The position numbers and the translations under genes were made by a program. Source: Cnuella takakiae (GTDB lineage Bacteria > Bacteroidota > Bacteroidia > Chitinophagales > Chitinophagaceae). Taken from it: a DNA stretch of 64,000 nt. The stretch covers positions 1 through 64,000 of the forward strand of contig NZ_MTFE01000010.1 in the NCBI RefSeq assembly GCF_001953305.1, written 5' to 3'. Shown here in pieces: positions 19,044 through 31,926 of the stretch. The first letter of the stretch is position 1, and each line of letters starts with the position of its first letter. The notes under the pieces are model-generated. The model saw only the letters and a list, made by a program, of their open reading frames with translations. It was not told the origin of the DNA and did no database searches.

Positions 19044-19286
19044 CTACAGCATCTGTTTATCTAAAGTCAGATCTGCTACAATTTGTTTGAGCTTAAAGCT
19101 CTCTTTTTCCAACTGACGTAGACGTCGGAGTTCAGAAACACCTAGACCACCAAACTTCTTCTTCCAGTTGTAAAACGTCGCCTCCGAAATACCCATCTTG
19201 CGACAGCCCTCATCTACCCTGGTGTCCGTCTCAGCCTGCTCCAGGGCAAACGCAATTTGTGCTTCTGTGAACGTGGACTTTTTCAT
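19044..19286 (-). CDS. IS3-family transposase OrfA
   Basis: An 80-residue helix-turn-helix protein: MKKSTFTEAQIAFALEQAET, CRKMGISEATFYNWKKKFGG and a leucine-zipper-like tail LRRLRQLEKESFKLKQIVAD. This is the classic OrfA of IS3 elements, which binds the terminal repeats. The frame is intact, but the catalytic partner OrfB is destroyed, so the element cannot move by itself. Confidence 0.88.
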   Translation of the reverse strand: MKKSTFTEAQIAFALEQAETDTRVDEGCRKMGISEATFYNWKKKFGGLGVSELRRLRQLEKESFKLKQIVADLTLDKQML

Positions 19287-19497
19287 TGAAAACCTCCCTC
19301 GTTTTAAGGTATGGAATAATCGCCGGTTCTCTAATTTACCAATGCCCGTTTTTGCGGGGGGAAGTCACACTATAAGCAACCCCAAACGCTGATCAATCTA
19401 ACTTTTCTACTCTTCCAATTGTAGCGGTTGCTCCAAATAGTAATAGATTTTTAGAGCTACGCAAAATAGAATTTTAACTAGGAATAAATTCATCATT

Positions 19498-20397
19498 TTA
19501 ATTCATCATACTCCGGTATTCATTAGGCGATTGCCCTACCTTTTGCCGAAACAACCTGGTAAAATGCTGCGGGTATCTAAAGCCCAGTTCGTAGGCCACC
19601 TGGCTTACCGATTTAGACCCATCAAAGATTCGTTCCTTGGCTACATCAATCACCTTCGCCTGTATGTAGTCCTGGGCGGTTTTGCCGGTTTCCTTTTTGA
19701 TCATCTCTCCGAAATAGTTGGCCGAGAGGTTCAACTGGCCTGCGCACCAGGCAACAGTGGGCAGCCCTTCCGTTTGCGGCTGGTCGGTAGTGAAGTAGCT
19801 GTTGAGCAATGTTTCAAATTGCTCCAGCAGGCTTTTGTGCACTGTTTCCCGGGTAAGGAATTGGCGGTCGTAGAAGCGGATGCAGTAGTTGAGAAACAGT
19901 TCGATGTTGGTAACAATCAGGCGTTTGCTATGTTTGTCGATAGCATGATCCAGTTCGTACTGGATTTTTGAAAAACAGTCAAGCACAATCTTGCGTTCCC
20001 TTTCTGAGAGGTGCAGCGATTCGTTAGATTGGTAGCCAAAGAAGGGATAGTCCTGGATATGTTTGCCCAATGCGGTACCGTGAATCAGGTCGGGGTGAAA
20101 CACCAGTGCATAACCTTTAGGTTGGTAATACTCGCCATTGCTGTTCATACCCGCCACCTGACCCGGACCTAAAAATACCAGGGTGCCTTCCTGGTAGTCG
20201 TAGGTGCCGCGGCCATATACAAGGTCGCCGCATTTTACGTCTTTCAAAAAGATGGTGTAAAATCCAAAATACATCCGCGAGCCCTGCCGGGGCGCAGCTT
20301 TTGACAGGTCCACCACACTCACCTGGGGGTGCAGGGTTTCGTTGTTGTTGAACTCGTTGTATTGGCTGATGGTTTCAAAACGACGGAGTGTATCCAT
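19498..20397 (-). CDS. AraC-family transcription regulator
   Basis: A 299-residue regulator. The N-terminal half is a cupin-like sensor (GTLVFLGPGQVAGMNSNG, GYALVFHPDLIHGTALGK). The C-terminal two helix-turn-helix motifs are typical of AraC: LNLSANYFGEMIKKETGKTA and VSQVAYELGFRYPQHFTRLF. It is divergent from the carboxylesterase operon. Between them (20465-20509) is a repeat with two CCGTAAT half-sites 21 bp apart, the geometry of AraC-type sites, and it recurs before the second operon at 25240. It is the likely regulator of the 20.5-35.8 kb cluster. Confidence 0.9.
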   Translation of the reverse strand: MDTLRRFETISQYNEFNNNETLHPQVSVVDLSKAAPRQGSRMYFGFYTIFLKDVKCGDLVYGRGTYDYQEGTLVFLGPGQVAGMNSNGEYYQPKGYALVFHPDLIHGTALGKHIQDYPFFGYQSNESLHLSERERKIVLDCFSKIQYELDHAIDKHSKRLIVTNIELFLNYCIRFYDRQFLTRETVHKSLLEQFETLLNSYFTTDQPQTEGLPTVAWCAGQLNLSANYFGEMIKKETGKTAQDYIQAKVIDVAKERIFDGSKSVSQVAYELGFRYPQHFTRLFRQKVGQSPNEYRSMMN

Positions 20398-20464
20398 GGC
20401 GCACTGGCTTTATTCCGCTAAAATTACCCCATTAGAGGAGCGATGAGGCAGGAGGCAGGCGAAA

Positions 20465-20509
20465 TCCGTAATAATGGTAGGAGAAACCGTAATCTGTATA
20501 CAACCGGAG
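20465..20509 (+). promoter_or_regulatory. candidate AraC operator, copy 1
   Basis: A 45-bp sequence repeated at 25240-25284 with one mismatch. It contains CCGTAAT at 20466-20472 and again at 20487-20493, exactly 21 bp apart. Fifteen bases after its end is CATCTTAG (20524-20531), aligned with GAACTTTG at the same offset in copy 2; both partly fit the Bacteroidota -7 consensus TAnnTTTG. It lies between the divergent AraC and carboxylesterase genes. Confidence 0.7.
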
Positions 20510-20583
20510 GGTGGAAAAGGGGTCATCTTAGTAGCGCCTTGTAATTCGTAAACCGCAAAGGCTTCACTCCTCTTAACGTTCAA

Positions 20584-22314
20584 ATGAAAAGACTAACCCT
20601 TGGGATTGTATCCCTGATTGCCTGCTCCCTTATTGTACATCAAAAGCCCGCATTTGCCGCCGGCCATCTGCCAGAAAGCGGAGGCCCTGTTGCAGCAAAT
20701 AACACCTACCGGAACAATGCTGGTACCCGGCTACCCGAAATGCTACCCGAAAAGGATACCACCGGCAACGGGCCCCTGGTGCGTACCGCTTCAGGCGAAG
20801 TTCGTGGCACTACCCAGGGCGGTGTTTCCAGCTTCAAGGGTATTCCTTATGCCGCTGCCCCGGTGGGCGACCTGCGTTGGAGGCCGCCGCAGCCGGTAAA
20901 ACCCTGGCAGGAAGCACGCGATGCCACCAAGGATTGCGCTGACTGCCCCCAAAGGAGCTTTCCCGGTTCAAAGGCCACTATTTCAGAAGACTGTCTTTTT
21001 TTAAATGTGTACACGCCTGCCGCCGCTAAGAGGGGCGCTAAGCTGCCCGTAATGGTTTGGATTCATGGCGGCAGTTTTGTAGGTGGCAGCGGCTCGGGCC
21101 CCGGTGCGGCAGGCGATGCCTTTGCCAAACAGGGCGTTATCCTTACCACCATCAATTACCGCCTGGGCCGGCTGGGACATTTTGCACATCCGGCACTCAG
21201 CCAGCAAAACCCCGAGGAGCCCAAAGGCAGCTATGCGTTCATGGACCAGATTGCCGCACTGAAGTGGGTAAAGGAAAATATCGCCGCTTTTGGTGGCGAC
21301 CCCAACAACGTTACCATTTTCGGTTTCTCCGCAGGCGGCGTGTCGGTTCATTCCCTGATGACCATACCGGCGGCAAAGGGTTTGTTTCATAAAGTAATCA
21401 GCCATTCGGGTGGCGGCCGCGATGGGGTGCTTACCGGCAGGCCCATACGGCAGGATGGCGCAGACCCGCTCTATGCCGTATCGGCAGAAACCATTGGGTT
21501 GAACTTTGCCCGCAAACACAAGATTGAAGGCACCGATGCTGCCGCAGTAGCCCAACTGCGTGCTTTGCCCATGGAGGCTATTGTGGATGGTGGACAGGAA
21601 GCCGACAGTGCGGGACGGCGCACCTATGCCGGACCCATCCTCGATGGAAAACTGATGGTGGAAACCGCCGAAAGCGCCTACAAGGCAGGCCGCCAGGCCC
21701 GTGTGCCGCTGATGATTGGTAATTGCAGTGCGGAAATAGGCGGACCCTTTGTTACCAACGCCAACTCCAAGGAAGCCCTGTTCACGCTCTTTGGTGACCT
21801 GAAAGGCGAGGCCAGTGCAGCTTTCGACCCCCAGGGCGATAAAGAGTTTGCCGAGGTGCTCACCAGGTTTAATACCGATTGGGTGTGGGGCGAGCCCGCC
21901 CGGATGACGGCCAGAGTTTTCGCAGCTAAAAAGGTGCGCGTTTATATGTTCCAGTTCGGGTACGTTCCCCCGGCCATGCGGGCAAGGGCACGGTATGGCG
22001 CCGGCCACGGCTCTGATGTTTCCTTTGCATTCAATACGCTCAACGCACGGTGGGGAGCGCCTGCTGAGGCCACACCTGAAGAGCAGAAACTGGCAAGGGT
22101 GATGAATACCTATTGGACCAATTTTGCGAAAACAGGCAACCCCAATGGTTCCGGCTTGCCCTTATGGCCACAGTATGATCCACAGCAGGAACAAATACTC
22201 GATATTGAACTGGATGGCAAACCCGTAGCCAAACCCGACCCACGCAAAGCCCGGTTCAACGTGATTGAAAAGGCCTTTAACAAGCGCGAACGGATACAGT
22301 CGCGGGGTATATAA
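20584..22314 (+). CDS. exported type-B carboxylesterase
   Basis: A 576-residue carboxylesterase/para-nitrobenzyl esterase with a signal peptide ending near PAFAA. Landmarks: the substrate entrance [16 protein letters not shown], the disulfide-type [11 protein letters not shown], the oxyanion hole [11 protein letters not shown], nucleophile Ser249 in FGFSAGGVS and the catalytic His in [10 protein letters not shown]. It hydrolyses ester bonds in the periplasm or outside the cell; the physiological substrate is not visible. It is the first gene of operon 1, about 75 nt after the candidate operator. Confidence 0.92.
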   Translation: MKRLTLGIVSLIACSLIVHQKPAFAAGHLPESGGPVAANNTYRNNAGTRLPEMLPEKDTTGNGPLVRTASGEVRGTTQGGVSSFKGIPYAAAPVGDLRWRPPQPVKPWQEARDATKDCADCPQRSFPGSKATISEDCLFLNVYTPAAAKRGAKLPVMVWIHGGSFVGGSGSGPGAAGDAFAKQGVILTTINYRLGRLGHFAHPALSQQNPEEPKGSYAFMDQIAALKWVKENIAAFGGDPNNVTIFGFSAGGVSVHSLMTIPAAKGLFHKVISHSGGGRDGVLTGRPIRQDGADPLYAVSAETIGLNFARKHKIEGTDAAAVAQLRALPMEAIVDGGQEADSAGRRTYAGPILDGKLMVETAESAYKAGRQARVPLMIGNCSAEIGGPFVTNANSKEALFTLFGDLKGEASAAFDPQGDKEFAEVLTRFNTDWVWGEPARMTARVFAAKKVRVYMFQFGYVPPAMRARARYGAGHGSDVSFAFNTLNARWGAPAEATPEEQKLARVMNTYWTNFAKTGNPNGSGLPLWPQYDPQQEQILDIELDGKPVAKPDPRKARFNVIEKAFNKRERIQSRGI

Positions 22315-22414
22315 AAAGAAGAGAACAGTAGGGGTAAAAAAACCTCTTCGTAAAAACTATCTTCCCGTTTAGCCGAATACCAATATTCCCTTTTCCACAA
22401 ACAAATGCTTCCAC

Positions 22415-24676
22415 ATGACACAACAAAAGTCTTCCATGAACAGGCGGTCATTTCTTAAATCTTCCACCCTTGCCGGGGGCGGGCTGATGCTCAGTTTTAC
22501 CTGGCTGTCGGCATTCAAATCTGCCGGTACAACGGGTATTGCCGACCTGCCAGGCGATTGGGTAGAAATCAATGGCTATATCAAGATTACACCTGACAAT
22601 ACCATCAAGATACTGAACCCCAATCCCGAGTTTGGGCAAAACGTAATGACCTCGCTGCCCATGATCGTGGCCGAGGAACTTGACGCCGACTGGAAGAAAG
22701 TGGTAGTGGAAATGGGCCCGCACGACAGTGTAAAACTTGGTCCGCAGTTTACCGGCGGTAGCAATTCGGTACGCATGTACTGGCGGCCGCTGCGGCAGGC
22801 TGGTGCCGCCGCCCGCCACATGCTGGTGGAAGCCGCCGCTCAAACCTGGAGCGTGCCCGTGGAAGAAATAACCACAAAGGGCGGTATGCTGTACCATGAA
22901 AAAAGCGGCAAGTCGGGCACTTACGGCAGCATGGCCACCAAGGCGGCCACACTTGCCGTGCCCAAAGACGTTAAACTCAAAGACAGCAAGCAGTTCAAGG
23001 TAATCCGCAGTGCGCAGAAGAACGTGGAAGGCGCCAAGATCGTATCGGGCAAACCCCTGTTTGGATTGGACTACCAGCAAAAAGGTATGCTCATCGCCAT
23101 GATTCATCATCCGCCGGGTTTTGGCATGAAGCTAAAATCCTATGATGCAACCGCCGCTTTGAAGATGCCGGGGATCAGGGATGTGTTTACCCAGAAACTA
23201 TACGAAGATGGTTTTGAGCAAGGTGGCTTTGATACCCGCTCTTTCAACGACCTGCTGGTGGTGGTGGGCAATACTACCTGGGAGGTGATGCAGGCCCGCA
23301 AGCAATTGAAAGTGGAGTGGGAACCCGCAGGCGAAACAAAGGATACCATGGGCGGCCGGGGACAGAAAAGGGAAGTGGTGGTTCCGGGAACACTGGAAAG
23401 CACTGCGGACCAGTTGAAGAAAATGCAGGAATATGCGGCAAAACCTGCCCAGCAACTCCGCAAGGATGGTGACCCTGAAACGGCCTTCAAAAATGCAGCG
23501 CAAATCATTGAGCGCACCTATACCGCACCTTTCCTGGCGCACAACTGTATGGAGCCGATGAACTTCTTTGCCCACGTTACCGACGAAAAGGCGTTGGTGG
23601 CAGGCCCGCTCCAGGCACCGGGATGGTCGGAGCCCACGCTGGCAAAACTGCTCAACCTGCCTGCCGATAAGATTGAGATACAAATGACACGGATGGGTGG
23701 CGGCTTTGGCCGCAGGGCTTACGGGCAGTATATGTTTGAAGCGGCCTTGATTTCTAAAAAGGTAAAAGCACCGGTAAAACTGGTGTACACCCGCGAGGAC
23801 GATATGACCTATGGCATTTACCGTCCCATGTACACGGCTACCTACCGGGCGGCGCTCGATGCCAACAAAAAGCTGATCGGGTTTCACGTAAAAGGCGGCG
23901 GCATTCCCGAGCACGCCATTCATGCCAACAGGTTCCCGGCAGGCGCGGTAGACAACTACCTGGCCGAAGGCTGGCAGATCCCCTCCAATATTACCATCGG
24001 AGCCTTCCGGGCGCCGCGGTCCAACTTCAACGCGGCGGCAGAACAATCCTTTCTGGACGAATTGGCCGAAGCCATGGGCAAGGACCCGATTGACTTCCGC
24101 CTGAAACTGCTGCAGCGGGCCAAGGAAGCACCGGTGGGCAGGAACAACGAATACGATGCAGCCCGCTATGCCGAGGTGCTGCGCCTGGTAAAAGAGAAAT
24201 CGGGATGGGGCAAACCGGAAAATGCCCAATACAGCAGGGGCGTAGCCGCTTATTTCTGCCATGCCTCCTATGCCGCCCATGTGGTGGACATCGTGATGAA
24301 GGAAGGCAAGCCTTACGTGGAAAAAGTAACCAGCGCCGTTGATTGCGGCATCGTGGTGAACCCCGATGCTGCGGCCAATATGGTGCAGGGCGCCGTGGTG
24401 GATGGCATCGGCAATGCGTTCTATGGCGGGTTGACGCACAAGGATGGCGTGCCGGTCCAAAACAATTTCCATACTTACCGGATGATACGGATGCCGGAAG
24501 CACCCAAAAAGGTAGAAGTGCATTTTGTACAAAACGATATCGACCCGACGGGTTTGGGCGAACCACCCTTCCCGCCGGTATTTGGCGCCGTTGCCAATGC
24601 CCTGTACAAGGCTGCAAGCAAGCGTTTGTACCAACAACCCTATGCACCGCAACTGGAAACACCCAAAGCGTTTTAA
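22415..24676 (+). CDS. molybdopterin-binding subunit of periplasmic hydroxylase (IorB-like)
   Basis: A 753-residue large subunit of the xanthine oxidase family, closest in layout to the isoquinoline 1-oxidoreductase beta subunit. It has a Tat signal (NRRSFLKSSTLAGGGLML), so it would be exported folded with its cofactor. Cofactor-binding motifs include MTRMGGGFGRRAYGQYMFEA and GAFRAPRSN; the catalytic base is Glu716 in GLGEPPFPPVFG. These enzymes hydroxylate N-heterocycles or oxidise aldehydes. It is followed after 33 nt by the iron-sulfur subunit. Confidence 0.9.
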   Translation: MTQQKSSMNRRSFLKSSTLAGGGLMLSFTWLSAFKSAGTTGIADLPGDWVEINGYIKITPDNTIKILNPNPEFGQNVMTSLPMIVAEELDADWKKVVVEMGPHDSVKLGPQFTGGSNSVRMYWRPLRQAGAAARHMLVEAAAQTWSVPVEEITTKGGMLYHEKSGKSGTYGSMATKAATLAVPKDVKLKDSKQFKVIRSAQKNVEGAKIVSGKPLFGLDYQQKGMLIAMIHHPPGFGMKLKSYDATAALKMPGIRDVFTQKLYEDGFEQGGFDTRSFNDLLVVVGNTTWEVMQARKQLKVEWEPAGETKDTMGGRGQKREVVVPGTLESTADQLKKMQEYAAKPAQQLRKDGDPETAFKNAAQIIERTYTAPFLAHNCMEPMNFFAHVTDEKALVAGPLQAPGWSEPTLAKLLNLPADKIEIQMTRMGGGFGRRAYGQYMFEAALISKKVKAPVKLVYTREDDMTYGIYRPMYTATYRAALDANKKLIGFHVKGGGIPEHAIHANRFPAGAVDNYLAEGWQIPSNITIGAFRAPRSNFNAAAEQSFLDELAEAMGKDPIDFRLKLLQRAKEAPVGRNNEYDAARYAEVLRLVKEKSGWGKPENAQYSRGVAAYFCHASYAAHVVDIVMKEGKPYVEKVTSAVDCGIVVNPDAAANMVQGAVVDGIGNAFYGGLTHKDGVPVQNNFHTYRMIRMPEAPKKVEVHFVQNDIDPTGLGEPPFPPVFGAVANALYKAASKRLYQQPYAPQLETPKAF

Positions 24677-24709
24677 CCCATTCCATTCCTCCCCAACAAC
24701 AACACGGAT

Positions 24710-25174
24710 ATGATCACCTTAAATATCAACAACAAACCCTACAACGTAAACGTGTCGCCCGATACGCCCTTGCTGTGGGTGCTGCGCGATACCCTCGGCC
24801 TTGTGGGCACCAAGTATGGTTGTGGCATGGCCCAATGCGGCGCCTGCACCGTTCACCTCGATGGCACCGCCACGCGGTCCTGCCTGCTGCCCGTATCGGC
24901 GGTGGGTAAAATGAAGATCACCACCATTGAAGGCCTTTCCCAAAAGCAGGACCATCCGGTGCAGCAAGCATGGCTGGAGCTGGATGTGGCCCAGTGCGGT
25001 TATTGCCAGAGCGGTCAGATCATGTCGGCAGTGGCCCTGCTCAAGCAAAACAAAGCACCAAGCGATGCCGACATTGACGCGGCAATGGCAGGAAATATCT
25101 GCCGCTGCGGCACCTACCTGCGTATCCGCGAAGCCATTCACCGGGCAGCCGAACTGCAGCGCAAGAAGGGGTAG
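24710..25174 (+). CDS. [2Fe-2S] subunit of the molybdenum hydroxylase (IorA-like)
   Basis: A 154-residue electron-transfer subunit. The plant-type [2Fe-2S] cluster is bound by Cys38, 43, 46 and 58 ([17 protein letters not shown]). The second cluster uses [10 protein letters not shown] and GNICRCGTY. It has no signal of its own, so it would be carried across with the Tat-tagged large subunit. No FAD subunit is present, as is usual in IorAB-type enzymes, so electrons must leave to a cytochrome, possibly the one fused to the dehydrogenase at 31927. Confidence 0.92.
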   Translation: MITLNINNKPYNVNVSPDTPLLWVLRDTLGLVGTKYGCGMAQCGACTVHLDGTATRSCLLPVSAVGKMKITTIEGLSQKQDHPVQQAWLELDVAQCGYCQSGQIMSAVALLKQNKAPSDADIDAAMAGNICRCGTYLRIREAIHRAAELQRKKG

Positions 25175-25211
25175 CGCAAAGCCTACATCATTGGATATAA
25201 ATTTTGGAAAG

Positions 25212-25240
25212 GCCTGTAGCAAGATGAGCTACAGGCTTTT
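25212..25240 (+). terminator. intrinsic terminator after operon 1
   Basis: GCCTGTAGC (25212-25220) and GCTACAGGC (25228-25236) form a perfect 9-bp stem with a 7-nt loop, followed by TTTT. The T-run directly abuts copy 2 of the candidate AraC operator, so one operon ends where the next promoter begins. Confidence 0.85.
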
Positions 25241-25284
25241 CCGTAATAATGGTAGGAGAAACCGTAATCTGTATACCACCGGAG
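25240..25284 (+). promoter_or_regulatory. candidate AraC operator, copy 2
   Basis: This copy differs from copy 1 at one base (C for A near its end). Half-sites CCGTAAT lie at 25241-25247 and 25262-25268, 21 bp apart. GAACTTTG (25299-25306) follows at the same offset as in copy 1 and fits most of the Bacteroidota -7 element. The start codon of the aldo/keto reductase is 40 nt downstream. Confidence 0.72.
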
Positions 25285-25323
25285 CAAGTACAAGCAGGGA
25301 ACTTTGTGTTGTAAACAGAATGA

Positions 25324-26178
<855 letters not shown>

Positions 26179-26195
26179 CATAAAAAATATCCGGT

Positions 26196-28324
<2,129 letters not shown>

Positions 28325-28348
28325 ATAACCCCATCTTAAACCATTATC

Positions 28349-28861
28349 ATGACCTATTCTAAAAGCGTGTCCACATTTTTTAAAACTGCAATACTGTGTT
28401 CCGGCCTGCTGGCACTTGGTACCGTTTCGGCTAATGCACAGCAAAGTGGTGCTCCTGTAAGTAAGGAACAACAAGAACTGCTTGACCTATCTAAACAAAA
28501 ATGGCAATGGATGGCGGATAAGAAAGCCGATACGCTTGCCGGGCTTTTTCACGACAAATCCATGTTCGTGCACATGGGTGGCAGTTGGGGAAAGGCCCAA
28601 GAAGTAAATGTGATCAAGAGTGGTGGTATCCACTATAAAAAAGCCGAAGTGTACTCTGCTTCGGTCAACATCATTGGTAATACAGCCATCCTGTTGAATG
28701 ATATCGACCTCGTTGCGGTTGTAGGCGGCAATGAAGTGGTTAATCCCTTTATGGTAACGGAAGTGTATGTAAAAGAAGGCGGCCAATGGAAAATGGGTTC
28801 GCTTACTTTCTCCCGGCTGATGCGGGCAGTGAAGTTGAAAACCGGTACGGGCAACCAATAA
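28349..28861 (+). CDS. exported DUF4440/NTF2-like protein, copy A
   Basis: A 170-residue protein with a signal peptide (cut near SANAQQ). The mature part is NTF2-like: KQKWQWMADKKADTLAGLFH, SMFVHMGGSW and MVTEVYVKEGGQWKMGSLTF. It is a clear paralogue of the next gene (shared WQWMADK, LAxLFHD, FVHMxG, VTEVY), implying tandem duplication. Members of this fold bind small molecules or act as isomerases; no active-site assignment is possible. Confidence 0.82.
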   Translation: MTYSKSVSTFFKTAILCSGLLALGTVSANAQQSGAPVSKEQQELLDLSKQKWQWMADKKADTLAGLFHDKSMFVHMGGSWGKAQEVNVIKSGGIHYKKAEVYSASVNIIGNTAILLNDIDLVAVVGGNEVVNPFMVTEVYVKEGGQWKMGSLTFSRLMRAVKLKTGTGNQ

Positions 28862-28889
28862 TGTCAAGCACCCACAAAAAAGTAAGAAC

Positions 28890-29342
28890 ATGAATAAAAG
28901 AATCATTAGCCTATTCCTGCTGCTGGTAGTTGCGCAGGCCTTGTTTGCACAAAAGGCAGCCGATACCCTTCAAATCATCAACCTGTCGAAAGCCAAATGG
29001 CAGTGGATGGCCGACAAGGATGTGGACAAGCTGGCCAACCTTTTTCACGACGAATCGAAGTTTGTGCACATGAGCGGCACCTGGAAAAAAGACGAGGAGC
29101 TGGACATCATCAAAACAGGAAGGATCTGGTACCGCAAAGCCGATGTACACGATCTGGCCGTGGAGCTGGTGGGAGACAATGCCATTGTATGGAACCGCAT
29201 TACCCTTACGGCCGTAGTACGCGGCGCCGATGCAGTAACGGAGTTTACTGTAACCGAGGTATACAAACAGCAAAAGAAGGATTGGAAGCTGCTGGCCCTT
29301 ACGTTCAGCGGCGTGCAGGATACCCACAAAATTGTGCATTGA
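28890..29342 (+). CDS. exported DUF4440/NTF2-like protein, copy B
   Basis: A 150-residue partner of copy A, 28 nt downstream, with its own signal peptide (LLLVVAQALFAQKAA). Core pattern: KAKWQWMADKDVDKLANLFH, KFVHMSGTWKKDEELD and FTVTEVYKQQKKDWKLLALT. The two paralogues may form a heterodimer, as NTF2-like proteins often dimerise (inference). Confidence 0.82.
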   Translation: MNKRIISLFLLLVVAQALFAQKAADTLQIINLSKAKWQWMADKDVDKLANLFHDESKFVHMSGTWKKDEELDIIKTGRIWYRKADVHDLAVELVGDNAIVWNRITLTAVVRGADAVTEFTVTEVYKQQKKDWKLLALTFSGVQDTHKIVH

Positions 29343-29399
29343 AAATTACCTGTTGCTGAAACTTAGAAGCAATGTCTTTTACACCAACCCCGAAGGCCT

Positions 29400-30002
29400 A
29401 TGAAATGCTCGTTTTGCCTTTTGCTGATTTTTGTTTTGACCGGCCTGTCGGGATGTACGCATGCACAAAAAACGGCCAACAAAGAGGTGTTGGTCGTTTA
29501 CCTGTCGCGAACCGGCAATACGAAAGTGGTGGCGGAAATGATACACCGGCAGGTGGGTGGAGCCATCGTAGCATTGGAACTGCGGCAGCCCTATCCCGAA
29601 AACTACCGCGCCATAGTAGAACAGGTAGCGGAGGAAAACAGGAGCGGTTACTTACCACCACTGAAAACAACAATCGATAGCATGGAACGCTATGCTGTTG
29701 TATTTGTTGGCTTTCCTACCTGGGGCATGCAACTTCCGCCTCCCATCAAGAGCTTTTTGAAACAGTATGACTTCGCAGGTAAAACCATCGTGCCGTTTAA
29801 TACCAATGCAGGATATGGCATCGGCAGCAGTTTTCAAACCCTGAAGGAACTCTGTCCCAACAGTACCGTGTTGGAAGGTTTTACCATGAAAGGCGGTGTG
29901 GAAAGAGATGGGATTCGATTAGCCATCAAAGGCGAAGTGGCGCAGCAAGCGGAAAGGAAAATAAAGGAATGGTTGCGCAAAATAAAGGTTATAAAGAATT
30001 GA
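29400..30002 (+). CDS. flavodoxin-like lipoprotein
   Basis: A 200-residue protein with a lipobox signal (LIFVLTGLSGCTHAQ), so it is a membrane-anchored lipoprotein. The mature part has the flavodoxin FMN phosphate loop VVYLSRTGNTKVVAEMI, the second loop VGFPTWGMQLPPPIKSFL and the third FNTNAGYGIGSSFQTLK. It would carry or donate electrons outside the cytoplasm, which is uncommon for flavodoxins. It sits between the NTF2-like pair and the cupin gene. Confidence 0.87.
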   Translation: MKCSFCLLLIFVLTGLSGCTHAQKTANKEVLVVYLSRTGNTKVVAEMIHRQVGGAIVALELRQPYPENYRAIVEQVAEENRSGYLPPLKTTIDSMERYAVVFVGFPTWGMQLPPPIKSFLKQYDFAGKTIVPFNTNAGYGIGSSFQTLKELCPNSTVLEGFTMKGGVERDGIRLAIKGEVAQQAERKIKEWLRKIKVIKN

Positions 30003-30050
30003 TTATCGCTAAGCATTAGACATTGAATTGAAACATCACAAAGAAGCCAT

Positions 30051-30539
30051 ATGAAGATTTTAAAAAAGGAATACTCAATAGCGTTATTGGTCCTGGTGTT
30101 TTTCCTTGGCATTCATCAGGCCATATCAGCCCAGGCCACACCAACATCCAAACCACTAGCGGGTGTTTTTCCTACCGGCAATAAAATCACCAACAACAAT
30201 TTTACCGGAACGGCCTACCTGCAATCCCTCATTGAAGCAGATAGCCTGAACGCCATATCTGTTGGCAACGTCACTTTTACACCCGGTGCCAGGAGTAAAT
30301 GGCACCTACACCCCGCAGGGCAGATACTGCTGGTGACCGATGGCGTGGGTTATTACCAGGAGCGGGGCCAGCCTAAGAAAATACTCCGTAAAGGTGATGT
30401 GGTGAAATGCCCGCCCAATACCCCGCACTGGCATGGCGCCAGTGCTACCGAAGGCTTTGTACAGGTAGCCATCACCAGCAGGGAGAAGGGCGAAACTGTT
30501 TGGATGGAGGCGGTGACGGATGCGGAGTATCACCAGTAA
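30051..30539 (+). CDS. exported cupin protein
   Basis: A 162-residue single-domain cupin with a signal peptide (cut near ISAQA). Cupin motif 1 is WHLHPAGQILLVTDGVGYYQ and motif 2 is GDVVKCPPNTPHWHGASA. The His residues and Gln/Asp fit a metal site. Similar proteins are often found with carboxymuconolactone decarboxylases, and one is encoded at the end of this cluster. The reaction is unknown. Confidence 0.87.
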   Translation: MKILKKEYSIALLVLVFFLGIHQAISAQATPTSKPLAGVFPTGNKITNNNFTGTAYLQSLIEADSLNAISVGNVTFTPGARSKWHLHPAGQILLVTDGVGYYQERGQPKKILRKGDVVKCPPNTPHWHGASATEGFVQVAITSREKGETVWMEAVTDAEYHQ

Positions 30540-30662
30540 AAAGGCAGGTTGTTGATAGCAACTAAATGCTGCCGTTTGCATCCTGTTTGGTATTACCAAC
30601 TGCCAATAGCCAACAGCCAACATCCCAATCCCCAAAAAATTATCACCCCAAATCAAGCATAA

Positions 30663-31784
<1,122 letters not shown>

Positions 31785-31926
31785 GGCCAATTGGAATGCA
31801 GGCGGGGTTAGGTAACCACTATCGTATTTAAATAGGTGTTCCTAAAAATGAGGTGGTTACTAAACCTTACCCAACAGATGTAAAGCCATAATTGAAAAAC
31901 AAACTTGATTAGCACTTGTAAGACCG

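Larger units (their letters stand above)
18010..19370 (-). mobile_element. degenerate IS3-family insertion sequence
   Basis: About 1.36 kb, bounded by imperfect inverted ends: GTTTGACCTCCTCCCG starting at 18010, and GTGTGACTTCCCCCCG read inward from 19370 (13 of 16 identical). It encodes OrfA and a broken OrfB on the minus strand in the usual IS3 order. No target duplication is obvious in the flanks, which fits an old copy. It separates the signalling block from the AraC-enzyme cluster. Confidence 0.8.

Noticed and set aside
21001-22008. 335-codon open frame antisense to the carboxylesterase
   Set aside because: Composition shadow; the sense strand carries the catalytic motifs of a full-length esterase.
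23198-24652. 484-codon open frame antisense to the molybdenum hydroxylase gene
   Set aside because: It mirrors codon bias of the real gene on the other strand. It has no family pattern, and the sense frame has all expected motifs.
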